Shown here in pieces: positions 12,513 through 26,200 of a stretch of 64,000 bases of DNA. The notes below the pieces were generated by a model. It worked only from the letters and a program-made list of their open reading frames with translations. It was not told the DNA's origin and did no database searches. Each line of letters begins with the position of its first letter. Position 1 is the first letter of the stretch. A program made the position numbers and the translations under genes. Origin of the DNA: Oryzias latipes (Eukaryota; Chordata; Actinopteri; Beloniformes; Adrianichthyidae); the NCBI RefSeq assembly GCF_002234675.1, contig NC_019859.2:3875240-3939239 (forward strand), read 5' to 3'.

Positions 12513-13255
12513 AGTTTGTTACCTTTCTGTGACAAATACCAAAAAATATTTCATGGAAAGACAAATAACAGTTTAAGACTAGAAAGAAATTTCAGAAAGA
12601 AACAGAACGATAAAAAACAGCATTTTTTCTTCTCCGCAGTAGCTTGGGGGGGAGGGGAGGGGTGCTAATTTAGTTTTTAATCAACATTTCCAAGAAGGAA
12701 CCACCCATTATATTTCAAATGGTCCACAAATACTAAAACGTGGTTTCTGACTACATTTACATGTGTTTAGACCAAATCAACAGAAACTAAGAGGAAAAAA
12801 GTGCTTGAAATTAGTTATGGACATAAATCAGCCTTGAGTAGCCCCTAAAATGTAATTTTTCACTTGCCCCCCTTTAAATGTACACATTGAATTTTAAATA
12901 AAGGTTCAAATTAAACCTCCTCTGTGTGAACATTTGTTTTAATTCACAACAATTTCAAACGATTATTCATGGCACACACCCAAACACATGATTGTTGAAA
13001 CCTCTACCTGTCATGAACTTGATGAAGTCCATCTCTGCCTCTGGACAAAAATCTCTGTGACTTTGACGTAAAAGTCCTTCTTATCTTCTTTGAGTTATAA
13101 AAGTCTCAATAAAGATGTGTTGTTCAGCATTGGTCATCCATTAATTGTTTCTTCGTGTTTTAAATAAAAGTTCACATTTCAATCAGTTTTAATGAGGTTC
13201 CATCCGCTTTTTTTGCAGTCAGCCAAACCAAAAGATAAGATTCTGCCTCTAATTG

Positions 13256-13268
13256 AATAAACTTTATT
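13256..13268. terminator. Palindromic poly(A) signal, both strands
   Basis: AATAAACTTTATT contains AATAAA on the + strand (13256-13261) and on the - strand (13263-13268). It lies between the convergent genes tbce and nid1 and could serve both. Another AATAAA is near 13108. Actual cleavage sites are not known. Confidence 0.35.
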
Positions 13269-15077
13269 AGTAACAAATGAGGAACAATCGCGAGGTCTCA
13301 CAGTCGGTTCAGAAAGTGCTTCTGCGTATGTCACCGTCTGTTTTCACAACGCGATTTTATCACTTTAAACGAGACAAACATGGAATCGAGTGATGATATG
13401 CAATTATATGAACAATTAATTTATTTTAAATAAAGTATTAGTTTTAGGTTTTTATTTACTTGGGGATGCTGTGCCAAGTGTTGCGGTTGCTATAGCAACC
13501 CCTAACTTTAAAAAAAAAGTGGGGGGAAAATCCAGCTCTTTTTTTTTAAAAGACTGTCTTTAAAAAAAAAAGTTTTTTTTTCTTTCTATATTAATATCTT
13601 TAACCACAGCACGTTGCATTCTAAGCAGCTGGACAGGTTTACTCTCTGTTGTCCTGCAGCATCATCGGATTCATGGATTGGTGTAAAACGTAAGAAGAAA
13701 AAGAAAATACTCTGAAAATGACAGACAAAAAGGGTTTTTAGACTCAATACTTACCGTATTTCTTGTAACTACAGTATAATTCTTGTATTTCTGACAGACT
13801 AAGTTTTGATTTTTATTCAATAATATTTTACACATTTTCTTTAATTAAGCACCTTTTCTAGACACTCAAGAACAGAAAAGAGAGAACGCAAAAAAAAACA
13901 TAATTATGGTACTTTTTATGTAATTAAAGGAAGCTTTTGTAATGAGTTGGGTTATGAGTTTAACTGTAAATTAAACGTTCTTTGAAAAAAAATTAACACA
14001 TTTAAACAATGTATATTCAACAGTACAACTATGCCTCAGTTTGATGATTTCTTTATGAAAATACAAAATTCAGTTGTCAAACAAGCATAAAAGCACTTTC
14101 ACAATTATAATTTTCAGTAAAAAGTAAAGACACAGAATAACATTAAAACACTGCAAATATAGAATCATTTTTTACATAAAAAGATGAGCTTTAGGTAACA
14201 GAATAGAGCTCACTTAAATCATTTCATCTTGGCACACGGTTTTTTCTTTTAGATAAAAAAGAAAGAAACAACAATTTTATGTCACTTTGAGCTAAAAAAT
14301 TAAATGTCTTTTTTATTGTTTTTTTTTTTAATCACACAGTTTTGTATTAATGTTTGAAAAAAATAAACTAAATGTTTGATGAAAAATCCACTTCTACAGC
14401 CACAAGGTGACAGTGTGGCACCAAGTTGGTCAACAAAAAAAAAAACAATTTCTGCAGAGATGGAGATTGAATTAAGGTTTACTGATACTACATGCAACTG
14501 CTGCAAAAAATAATAAAAATATTGAATACATTTTTGTATTTTCATTTCATATAATTAGTTTTCAAGCATTATTTTTTCAAAATCAGGAGTTATTCAGAGG
14601 AGCAATAATGACCATTTTTTAATTGTATAAAGTTTGAAAATATTTAGAATTTAAAAATATTTTATATCAAACTGCATAGAGTATAAAAATGAGGTGTAGC
14701 TGGTTCAAGCAAATGTAAAATATTTGCGTTCTTCATCTAAAGCAGAAATGAATACTTTTAGTATATTTTCCAGACTCAGACAGATCTATTCATGTTCACC
14801 CCTTAGTAAAATATTTTTACAAACCTTAGACACAGGAGTCCCTGATGCAAAAAGATGAAAATCTGAGTTCAGCCGTAAAAGACAGGAAGTGGCTTTGGAC
14901 TCATCATCATAAATACTGGCACCCAAAGCTGGAACGGTCTCCAAGGACTAAAAAGTACACAAGAGCTCCACAAAAATTCAGAGGAGTTCCGTTCAAGTAA
15001 GAAAAGTATAACACACACACACACACACACAACAGAACGAGTTTGGTCTTTTTACTTGCAGCTGCATGTCTGCAGAT

Positions 15078-17200
15078 TCACGGGAAAGCCTCCACGCACC
15101 GGCTGGCGTGGACGTCGGGGCAGCGGCACGTGAACCCTCCGAGCCGCGGCAGACACAGGTGAGAGCAGCCGCCGTTGTTGGAGCAGTAGTTAAAGACTGC
15201 ACCGGGAAGAAACAGAGAGAAGATCAAGGATCTAAAACACAGTTTAACAAAGAATTCTCCTAAACAGACTGAAGGACAGAAAAGGCGCCACAGTGTTGAT
15301 TTATTTTGTCTGTGCTGAACCGCTCAAGCAGCTGATATTGCAGAGTGTAGAAAATATGGAAGACAAACTTTTTGTTTGATCCAGATAAACGAGCAGTTTC
15401 ATGGCTACAGCTGTGGTGCCACACCCGTTTCCCCCCAAGGACACATCTGCCCCGGTTCCCATTTTTACACCTTGCACATGTTATAAGAGCCTGCAGCCGA
15501 TTATGATGCACAGGGCTTTAACCACATGAATGTGCAGCTTATGCATGAGCCAGTCTGTGTGAGACATGGGAACACGTTATGCTATGCACATCCTCCGTCT
15601 GCAACCATGCAGGGATGGATGCCGAACCCTGTGGGAGTCCTGCGGTTCTGGCAGTGCACCCTCTCAGTGTTGGCGGCTGCAGAGCGGGCCCCCTGAGGAC
15701 TGGCCTTGTTCCTCCACATCGCACAGATGCTACATTGTTTTGGGATAACAGACCGAGACGCTGCATTGCTGAAGCTAAATGTTTCCGATTTCATATGGTG
15801 ATCTACATCCATAACCCTTGTGTTATCTTAGATGACCCCACCCTCACATTGACGTGTTATTCCTACCATGACAAAGTTGGAAAGATTTCATGTAATCCAT
15901 GGACACCAGTGAAGATCACAAATCATTGAAGAAAAAAGGTTCAGAGCACTGTCTAGTGGGTCTAGATGACCCAACTCCCAACGTTAAAGTGCCTAGGATA
16001 GCACAAGGGTTAAGACCTTTTTACCGATCAGAGACTCTTATTTGACTGGAGGTGCTCTCATGACGACGGCAAGGACCAGAATGTTCTCTCAGTTTTTCTT
16101 CCTTTTTACATCTTTGAGCAAAACGTTCCCCCAAAACTCACAAAAATGAGCATGCACCCATTCTGTGAGAATAAATTGTAGACAACGTGATCCACCTCCA
16201 TCCCCCACTACCCAAAGAAAATGGACATCACAGCAACCAAAACAGTCAAAAATAATAAATGGGGCAAAAATCTCTTAGGGACTCAAAAAAAAAAAGGTTC
16301 AAAATCCACTAGTGTCGGGGATATCCAAAGTAAGTTTTGGCATTATTTGGGACGGCCACAGGACCTACGGCTTGGAGACCATCTTGTGGCAATGTATGAC
16401 ATTTGGCAATGTTTACATTTTCGCACAATATGGGAAAAGAGCACTTTTGTTTACGTGATCTTCACAAAAAAAAAGAAAAAACACACGGTCACCAAGGAAA
16501 TGCAAAAAAGGTACTCTAACTGATTCTTCCTAAAATTACACAGACCTGTTTGTTGCCCCTGACAACCCAAACATATCATTTATGCTATGGAGATTAAACC
16601 AACATAAAAGTCGCCACATGAATTTGTCCCATGCAGCTCTGACTGGGGTGGCAAAGGCACAAGGGGGGGGAGTGAGGGGCGTGTGGCAGCCGCTCACAGG
16701 CCACACAATGCCGCTTGCACCTTTCTTTTGGTTTGTTTTCAGGCACTTCAGTCTCTAGAATGGACCAAACATGAAAAAGACGCAGGATGACATGCAGTTA
16801 CGACAGCTTCACACTTGCCCAAAACAAACTGACCAAGAAAAAAAAAAAAAGAAAATCTACAAGTCCTCTGACTATCACGCATTGCTCAGCAGTGTCTTAG
16901 ATAAAACGTTTTGGTCTAAATACACATTCATTCACACAGCTGCTCAACTGCACCAGAGTTCACTTGCAAGCAAAATCTGACTTGAGGCAGAACAGAGTTC
17001 AGAAGAGCTTCCACACTCGCAAAACAGAGCAGACTGGTCCGGCGTGGACCAGACAGCTCAGTGTGAACGCTAACACACCAGTCTTACCCTGTGAACACTG
17101 CGTTGGAGTCGTGGTGATGCCGTACAGCCGGGACCGTTTCTGTGGTAGAAACTCGTCTGTCTCAGTCTGTGTGTGGCGGTCCACAGCTACCACTGCCTCC
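15078..17200 (-). other. nid1: nid1 exons 19-20: end of propeller and last EGF
   Basis: Exon 17200-17088 encodes AVVAVDRHT and [15 protein letters not shown]. Exon 15196-15078 encodes the C-terminal [25 protein letters not shown], ending with TGA at 15080-15078. The human end (LYGITTALSQCPQG, CSVNNGGCTHLC) is closely similar. Confidence 0.92.
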
Positions 17201-20200
17201 CTGTGAAGTGCCACAAACTCAACACTTTACAAAGATGCCGCTCCAAGCAGTGAAACTCAGACATCAGCATTTTCTGAACAGTTTTAATTGAATATTCAGA
17301 GCCCGAAGATGAGCAACTGTCAGAGACGTTCTCACAAATGCAGGAAAATAAACAACTAGGTTAACTCAAAAAAGGAGTCATGTCAGGCCGAGTTTGTGTT
17401 TTACCTCTTCCAGTCTGTATAATAGAGATTCTTTCCAAATGACACCAAAGCAAATGGATATTGGATCCCTTCAACTATTTGCCTCCTGAGCCGGCGGTGC
17501 AGATCCATGCACTCCACCCTCTGAGTTCCTGCAGATCAACACAGATCGGCCAGTCAGGGCGATTGGTGAGATTCTCTGAAACGTTTCCAGCAGCGGTTCC
17601 TCGCCTGCGTCTGCCCAGCAGAGCTGCTGGTTGTCCGCGTCCAGAGTCAAACCGTTGGGGAGCCCGAGGTCTTCCTCGACAAGGACGCTCCGCTCGGTCC
17701 CGTCCATGTTTGACATCTCGATTTTGGGTCCGTCTCTGTCCCAGTCTGCCCAGTAGATCCGCCTGAGACGAGCAGGACCAAACAATGTCAGTCTACAGAT
17801 ATTTTCGTCCTTCTCAGAGCTGTTTTGGTAATAAATACATGGAACTGGTTTATTTAAATCAATCAAAACAAAAAAAACTAAATAGCTATCCATACATGTA
17901 TCAAACATGGGATAATTAGTCAAGAACTGATTGGGAAATTATTAAAAAAAAATGAAAGAATAAAAAAGATACAGAAATGAACACACACACATATATACAC
18001 TAATATCCATTCTTCTACAACCAGATACACATGAAAATGATGCTATTATTGTTATTCGTATTATAAATAGACATATTACACTTGTTCTGACGGTACATGA
18101 CACATTAAATCCATTATAAAATGAACACAATACCTCTTTTTAAACCAACAATAATGAAGCAATAACAGTATTAAAACCACATTAAATATTATTTTCTGTT
18201 GAAATCTCCAACTCTATCTTGGCTTTTCATTTGACGTCTTGTTTTTCTTTAGGTATAGTTGTTGTATAATGCTTTACCTCTTTTTGTTTTTACTTTTCTA
18301 TAGTTTTTATTGCACTCCCACCCGCCTAACTTTCCCTAAAATCCATAGTTTTCGTTCCACCTGTGAAGTAGTTCCTGTGAATTCCTTCAGACACATCTGG
18401 TTTTGCATGAATGCCACATTTTCCTGCAGCTTTGATGCTGTTTACCATTCTAGAACGCTGGATTCTATGATTAATAAAACGAATCATAAAGTCAGCCACA
18501 AATGACTTCATAAAGTAACAGCAACTTTACATTCTACCTTCCCATGATGCACCACAAACATTTTTTTTTTTGTCTGTGAGCACATGTTTCTGCTGAACCC
18601 ACAAAACGTTAGATTGAGAAGTTAGGTTTTTTTTTCCAAAACTCACCCATACGCTGGGTTGGTGACGATGGGTCGGGGATTGACCAGGTCTGTATCAAAA
18701 AGGACCAGGCGCTGGCTGCCGTCCAGTTTGGACACCTCGATGGTGTCCCGCATGGAGTCGGTCCAGAAAAGAAGACGGGCCACATCATCCACGGCGATGC
18801 CTTCAGGACTCTGAAGCTCTGAGGAGGGAACAACATATAATTGAGGTTCAGACATCACAACCATCTGTCAGGAAAGACGGTGCGACACACAGGAAGTCAG
18901 TCCTTTAACGGGGCAGAAATCGTAATTCTGAGGGTGGATGACAATGTTCGCTTTTGAGAAGGACAATGGTTGTGGTCACGTGGTTCCTAGTCTGTTTCAA
19001 GCTTTTTGAGGTTGGTGGTATTGACCATTTGACCAGATTTAACATTACTGACCAGTCAACCAAAAGCACAAACTTGTGGTTGTGCAATAAGCCACCTAGA
19101 GGTCACCTGGTAAACTGCATCTAGTTTCCGTTCCGTTTCTGTTTTCATTTAAGCTTCAGTCTCAGAGTTTTATTTGGTTAGATACGCCAAAAAGGTCCTG
19201 TTTTAAATAGCTGTTTACAAGCGTAGTCTTATTTGGCAAAACTGAACACTGATGGCTTTTGTTGTGACCCAGGAAATGTCCCCATTGAGATTAAGAATCT
19301 CTTTTGGTACGGAGTCCTGGCTAGGAGGAAAGAAATTACATTTACAATAAAAATGTAATCTATTTAAAACATTAAATAAAGAAAAATGATTTGATGTAAA
19401 ACAGGTAAAGTTAAAAGTGACTTTCTCTTCCATTCTCAGCCTGGATTTAAAAATATGGATAGTGAGATGATGTGATGAACACAGTAAAAAAAACACAGCA
19501 GATTAACAGAAACAGCAGAGAGCAACAGATCAAGAAAATGTATGGCAAAGCTGAGCTTAATAGCACATGTTGGACTTTATGAATAATAAGAGGCTTGTCA
19601 TGAGCATTAATAGCATCTGCTGTACCTTTCGTGACAACTGGGATAATGTCTCCTCCACTCAGGCTGGCCTTGCTGATTGCAGGTCCGGTGATGTCCGTCC
19701 AGTAAACCATTCTCTCCACGCAGTCGAAGGCAACGGCGATCACCACCCGGTCCTGATGGAGAACGCAGCTCAGATCATCTGATCAAAGTTTACTTTCTCT
19801 CTCAGGGAGAATCAATAATGCTCATCTTTGTTTTTACCCATGAATTCTGACAGTCAGGCAAGTGACCGATGCTCTGAAAGACTGTTAATCTGTACCTGTG
19901 AAGTTTACTTCAAGCTCAATTTAAGTTCAATTGACTTTTGTTTGTTTTGAAGTTTCACAGTAAAATAAAGGCTTTCCATGTGTATAAACCCTACACACAT
20001 AGTTTATTTACATGTATGTCAGTGGAACAGTTGGTACTGTGATGGAGATGGAAAAAAAAACCGCCCCCACATTTTTTGTTTGTTTGTTTTGTCCTGTCCA
20101 ACAGCTAGGCAGACATATGAGAGCTGAGGGCCTCTTGTGTTGGACATATTTTGCTTTAACAAGAGGGGTCATTAATCTTCAGACAAACCAAAGGTATGTC

Positions 20201-23200
20201 TGAATAAACCCCTTTTGTAATTGAGGCCAAACTTTATTAATTTCAATCATGTTTGAAAATCTTCAGTGTTGGACCGGACGGAAAAGGAAAGAAGGGAAGA
20301 AGAGAGAGGGACGCTAGAGAGAGAGGGGAGGGGGGGGGGGGGGGGGGGTTAGGAGGGTGATAATAGGAGGGGGGGGGGGGGGGGGATAAGACCATGAAGC
20401 AGCTTAGAGCAGACAGGTTTACTGGTTGTTTATCATTACGGGAAGGTTCAAATGTAGTACAAAAAGGGCGGGGCCTAATCGCACACACTCAAATGTTATC
20501 AACACACCTGCTAGCTGCAAAAATGTCCACATGTCAACATGTACACAAAACAGATAGTGTTCACAAACGCATACCTATGCCTTCAAACCAACTAGTGTGA
20601 AATATTGCATTCATTCAATCATGCAAACTATTAGTGCAAAGGTGAGCTAACACCTGTGCTCAGGTGAGTGTTTATGTTGGAATGTATATTTTGAGGGGGA
20701 GGGGTGTGTGTACTAATGGGGTGCTGTTAAAAATGCCCCCACATTTTTTCCGTTTGGTTTTTAATCTGCATCTGAAAAAAGTTTTATTTTGAAAAACTAT
20801 TGGATTCCCTTCACAAAATCCGTCAATTCCACTTTAACAGTTATGAGTAGGGAGCCAGTTTGGCTCGTGCTGGTTTGCGGCGCCTTCCGTCCGTGAAACC
20901 AGGGTTCAAATCCGGGCTGCTCCCTGTTCCCTTCTCTGCTCCTGTGCCAGTCCCAAGCCCAGATAAATTGGGAGGGTTGCGTAAAACATTGCCAAGTTAA
21001 CCATGCGACTCATCCTCGAAGGAGAGGTTGTTTCACTGTGGCGACCCCTGATGGGAAAAGCCAAAAGTGAAAGAAGACTTTGACAGTTATAAGTAAAGGG
21101 AAAATCTATGTAACATTTCAATGGTTTTTGAAAAAAATTTAATGTAAAAATTAAGTTTCAGGCAGCTGCAGATGTTTTACAGAGGATGAAGATAAACTTG
21201 ACCCTCAATATTTAGGGAAAACTGAAAGCAAAATTAAAAAAAGAAATCCAGACACCCATGTCAGCCTCATACGGGCCGGTCTGTGAAAATATTGTCTGAC
21301 ATTAAATCGCTCTGTGGCCTGAAAAACGTTGAGTGATCAACTTAGCCTGCACAGTCCAAGTGTTCGGATACTTTCTGAGATGAAAATCTTCTCCTCAGAC
21401 TTGCATCATAATTCAGTATTTGACATGTTCAGATACAGCTTTTACTTGGTTTTAAAATATAATTTGACGTTTTTCTAAATGTAAATGAGGAAAAGTTGCT
21501 TCTGTGTGCTGACCCAGACCTACTAGAGAGATTTAGCGGCCCCAGTACCGAGGTTTTCACACTGCGATTGATCTTACGGGGATGTGAAGCAGAGGTCTGG
21601 CCTCTTCTGTCTTTATCTTGTATCCATCCAGCGGGACATGTTCAATCTTCCCACTCTGGGCAAACACCAGGTGAGTTCCCGGAGAGATGGGGTGAATGTC
21701 GGGCCGTGGGGTGGGGCCCCCAGGGGCTGGAGTCACGGCCTGGTTGATGCCTGCAAAGACAATCTGACTCGAATGGAGGTCTGAAGGATCAAGATTCAAG
21801 CCTGAATACGTAAAACTGATGGAGCTTCAGTCAGTTTTTCTGACATGGAGTCCAATTATAAATACTTCATAACATGACTTTATAATTCGAGGCAGAGAAC
21901 TCACACAGGGCGGTGTTGACGGCTCCAGTGCGAGTGTCAGGGATCTCCTGTCCGTTGGCGTCCACACACCAACACTGTCCGATGCTGGAGTGGCACTGCG
22001 TGGGCTCGTAGGCGCCATGCTGGTCGCACTGAGGGACGTACTGAGCGACGACCGGCCGAGGACGGAAGAAAGAGAGGAAGCCGGATCCCGAAGGGGCGGC
22101 AGTTTGGGCGTTTTGTCTTTGCAGCTCACACGGAGTTTTCTCGCGCTCTGGTGCACAGAAAAAAACACAAATACACTTTAAAAGAAACATTTTCGTAACC
22201 TAAATGGACAGCTGAACTTTTGCAATAAGAAATAGAAAGCATATTTTGGTTTAGACACTTCAGGTCCCACTCCAATAATCTTTTTTTGTTCTATTTTCAA
22301 AGCGTCCCCAGTGGTCTTTTTAGTTATGATTATGCCGTGTTTATCCAAAATCAAAACACCTGTGTTGGCATTTCTGCAGAGCGGCAGGAGTTCAATGGAA
22401 CTTTTTTTTTTGTTGCAGGCCAGGCCATGCACTAAGTAAGCCCGCCCCTGCTTCCCAACATCTACCTGTTTACACTCTCTCTTGCTAGCTTACAGCCCGT
22501 CACAACCTAACATTATCGCATCAACAAAAACCGTGAGCAATATCAGAGCTATCCAGCCGTACAGTTTAGATCCAGATTCCAGCTCAGATGAGGAAAACAA
22601 AGACGTTCATGGATGTATTTGTCTGCAAGTGGATGCATCAGAATGGAGAGGAGCAGAGAGCTTGGGGCTCGCTCGTTGTAGCCTCTACGTCACAAGCTTT
22701 TTCCAATTTTTCACAAAGATTTTTCCAATGCCTTTTTGTTTCTGCTCCTGATTCACAATGATTTTAATAAACGAATACTTAGAAATACAATTTTAAACTT
22801 CATCTTCTGTATAAATGTCCTTGATCATCAGAAAAATGCCACAAGAGCAAAATATACCCCTTTCATCTGAGTGGGTCTTTAAGAAGAGAAGTGCATGAAT
22901 TCATTTGAAACAACAATATTTTGTGAATTTTACTATCAGAATTGGAAAAAGTTGTTGCAGTTTGACTATCTGGAAACTGCAAACGGGAAAAAAAAACATG
23001 TGCTCTGGAAGACGATGCAGTCACAGAGCGTTGTCTGATCTGAAGGACACAACACGCAGAAGCCATAACAGCCCCATCTGACAGACAGCCGGGCGAGTGT
23101 CAGCTGTGACTGTCTGCTCCGCAGCAATCAGACCAGAGGCGGCGGGCCGAACATCAAAGACCGACTGCTGAGAAAAAGGAAGCTGAAGGTGTGCTGCTTC

Positions 23201-26200
23201 AGGAGAGAGGGTGCAGGGAAAAGTTCTGACAGTACGTGATGCCCTGCAGCTGTCAGGGAGGCCACAAAACAGATGGAAATATGACAGAAACCCTGAGACG
23301 GACTCAAGTTGTAATTAGCTCTCAGATCCTGACACTTGAAATCACCGTAGGAGCCCGCAGCTTTGGGTCGACAGGAAGTGGGTAATGCACAACAACCACT
23401 CAGTCTATGAGAGTAAAAATGGGGTGAGAAAACAGATTACTGCAAAATAAAAGAATTCTTATTACATGCAAAATAAAAGACTTATTGGAGGAAAATTGTT
23501 GGATCATCAAAGAGCATTCCTATGTTTCTTTCTTTCTCTTTGTGGTAAAAATTCTTGAAAGAATTCCAGTCGTTGTTCATGACCGAAGCAGCTGTTCTGA
23601 AAATGAAGATTACAGCTCTGGAAATCACAGTCACATATTTTTTTAGCAGCTGGCAGACAAATGCTAAGCAGGGAGGAGGCTGCAGACAAAAAGAAGAAAA
23701 CGTTTTTTTTATGGTGATCCATGGTGAGCGGCCCCCAATGCTGCTGGTTCTCTTTCTCTTTTACAACAGTCAGACGGTGAATGAAGGACTTTCCCAAAGA
23801 GTGCTCCATCAGTTTGTTTTTATAGTTCTCTGTCATATCTTTACCCCTTTGACATAAAACTTAAAGTCTCACTCCGATCATCTTTTAATCTGTTTTTCTG
23901 TGTGACTGTGTGGCCCTGCAACAAACTGGCGACCTGTCCAGCATATACCATGCAACAGTAGCCAAGGCTCTGGCAGCCCCGCGACCCCGACAGGGATCAT
24001 GGGTAATTGATGGAGTTTTAGATACTTTTTTTTCTTCCAACTGGACAGTACTTTGATTAACTGAGGTTGTTTAGAAATGTGCGCCATGAATGAATCGGAT
24101 TGATTTACTGAGTCTGGTTCCTCACCTGTGGACGCAGGGCTGCACCTAAAGCCGTCTCCATGGAAACCTGGACGGCACTGGCAGCTGTAGGAGCCCTGTG
24201 TGTTTGAGCAGAGAGCATCCCGGTGGCATGGCTCCTGCAGACACTCGTCAACATCTGGACAGGTAGGAGGAGAACAGGTGAAGCTTTGGATCAGAGGTCT
24301 GCAGCCTTTGACTCAGTGGGGCGCGAATTTGAAAATGATAAATGGTGTATACTTGTATAGCACTTTACCAACTTCTTAGAAGGCCCAAAGCGCTTTACAG
24401 TCACAGTTCCATTCACCCATGTACACACACATTCACACACGGATGACGGCTCTGCTGCTGAACCCAGGCGCCAAGCTACCACCAGAGGCAAGGTGGGGTT
24501 CAGTGTTTTGCCCAAGGACACTTTGACACACGGCGGTAACTGAACCTGCAATCTTCCGATGACAGGTTGACCGCCCCACCTCTGCACCACGACTGCCCTA
24601 GAGCAATTAAAAAGTGTTTTCTAAAAGACATTAGATTTAAAAAAAAATATGCTTACCCTCAGAGATTGAATACACAAAAAGTTGAACTTGGAACAAAAAA
24701 AATTAACTGTTTTTTTCATCACTTTTTTCAGTGAGTGAAACAAAAACAAAACTTTGGTTCCAAGAGGTCAACGTTGTTGTAACAATCTAGACTAAATAAT
24801 GAAAATTTTGCACTTGTTCGAATTGCATTTAAACCATAAAAACACAATCTTACTTATGTAAATGTTAAATATGTAATCCACAAATGTATCAACTAGCCGT
24901 AAACAGAAAATGGTAAATGGCGTATACTTATATAGCGCCTTTCTTCCTACAAGGACAAAGCGCTTTACAGTCACAGACCCAGTCAAACACACATTCACTT
25001 ACTCAGAAAAGGTCTGCCTGCTAAAAGGGATCTCCATCACGTGTTAAAGTGTCTAAGTATCATCCACAGGAATGTCTGCAGAGCGCTGAGCTGTCACTAT
25101 TACTCACTAATCTGCAATGTGTGACAACATGTGCAGATCAAAAGCAAAAAGCATCTCTTTTTATCAATACTCCATAACGATTTTTTGTCAAACACAGATC
25201 AGCATGTCGACTGATCCAGCAGGTGTTTTCTTCCTTGTGCTTCATTCATGTATGAGTGTGTGAGTGATTTTTTTTTTTTAAATATTGCTGCAGACCACTA
25301 ACAATCTGTTCACAGGCTGCTGCAGTTCACTGCATCCCCATCTGCATTGCAAACTCTAAACACCAAACATACTATACTGATTAAATCAGAAACCTAACCA
25401 CAACCCACAGAAGCTAAAAAACTATTTGCATATGTTTTTGGTCCCAACCCCTCAAGATCAGACCCTGGGTGGCGTGACAGTCAGGGAGGGTGTGTCTTTG
25501 GGAGAGTTTCCTCTTAAAGATGAGCAGCTTGACTGCAGGATAGAGCTGATAAGAAGCACGTGGGCCACTCAGGATGAAGATCTCCTCTGCTGACGTCTCC
25601 TTTTCTACAGTGTTGTGCTCCATGCACCCACCAATATCTAAGTCAAAAACAAGACTGACTTCTTCACAAAATACCCAACATTAGCTATATACACAGGCCT
25701 GTTCATTTTGATTAGTAGATTTAGTAGATTTTTGTCTTTTTTTGGTGATTTAATGTTTTTTTTTAGTTTAAACAGTAAATTGTTTTGTTGCAGAGTTTTG
25801 AGTTTTTTGTCGGTTCATCGTTTTAAAGAGAGGCTGATTCTTAAGCATTTTGAGGAGAAAACTGCAATTGAAAGTTTGAATCATGAGGAGAAGCTGAACT
25901 TCCAGAATGAAGCACGCTCAGGATTTGGTGGAAGTTTGTGCTCTCATGGTAAAATCAGAGTGGGGGGCTGGTTTCCCATAAAAATGTAGACAAGAAGAGT
26001 TCATACAAAAACTTTGTTTGCAGTGAGTTTCAAACCCTGGCTTATTAGATAAATATAATAAAGTCACAAAAGCCATAACTGATATTCTGCCAAAGCTATT
26101 AAATACTTGGCTGAAAAAGTCCGTCAGTCTCACCCTGACATCGGCGGCCGTCCCCCTCAAACCCTGACAGACAGGAGCACATGTAGGCGGAGCCTCCGGT

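Larger units (their letters stand above)
10955..15077. other. Convergent intergenic region: 3' ends of tbce and nid1
   Basis: AT-rich sequence with no convincing gene. It holds the 3' UTRs of both convergent genes, a reverse LINE tail (12047-12170), a reverse SINE (12225-12512), candidate poly(A) signals and a CA repeat at 15010-15029. Confidence 0.6.
17405..21801 (-). other. nid1: nid1 exons 14-18: YWTD propeller (laminin-binding G3)
   Basis: Exons 21801-21578, 19752-19626, 18818-18647, 17762-17605 and 17528-17405 encode the six-bladed LDL-receptor-type propeller. Blades show [56 protein letters not shown] and LYYTDWK. EGIAVDD and NGLTLDA are the linking motifs. This domain binds the laminin gamma-1 short arm. 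Confidence 0.93.

Noticed and set aside
19215..19496. Possible extra nid1 exon coding [12 protein letters not shown]
   Set aside because: The exons at 19752-19626 and 18818-18647 join in phase and match the propeller without it.
22482..22751. ORF as a host gene
   Set aside because: Lies wholly within a repeated TTAA-type MITE; kept only as a possible transposase fossil.
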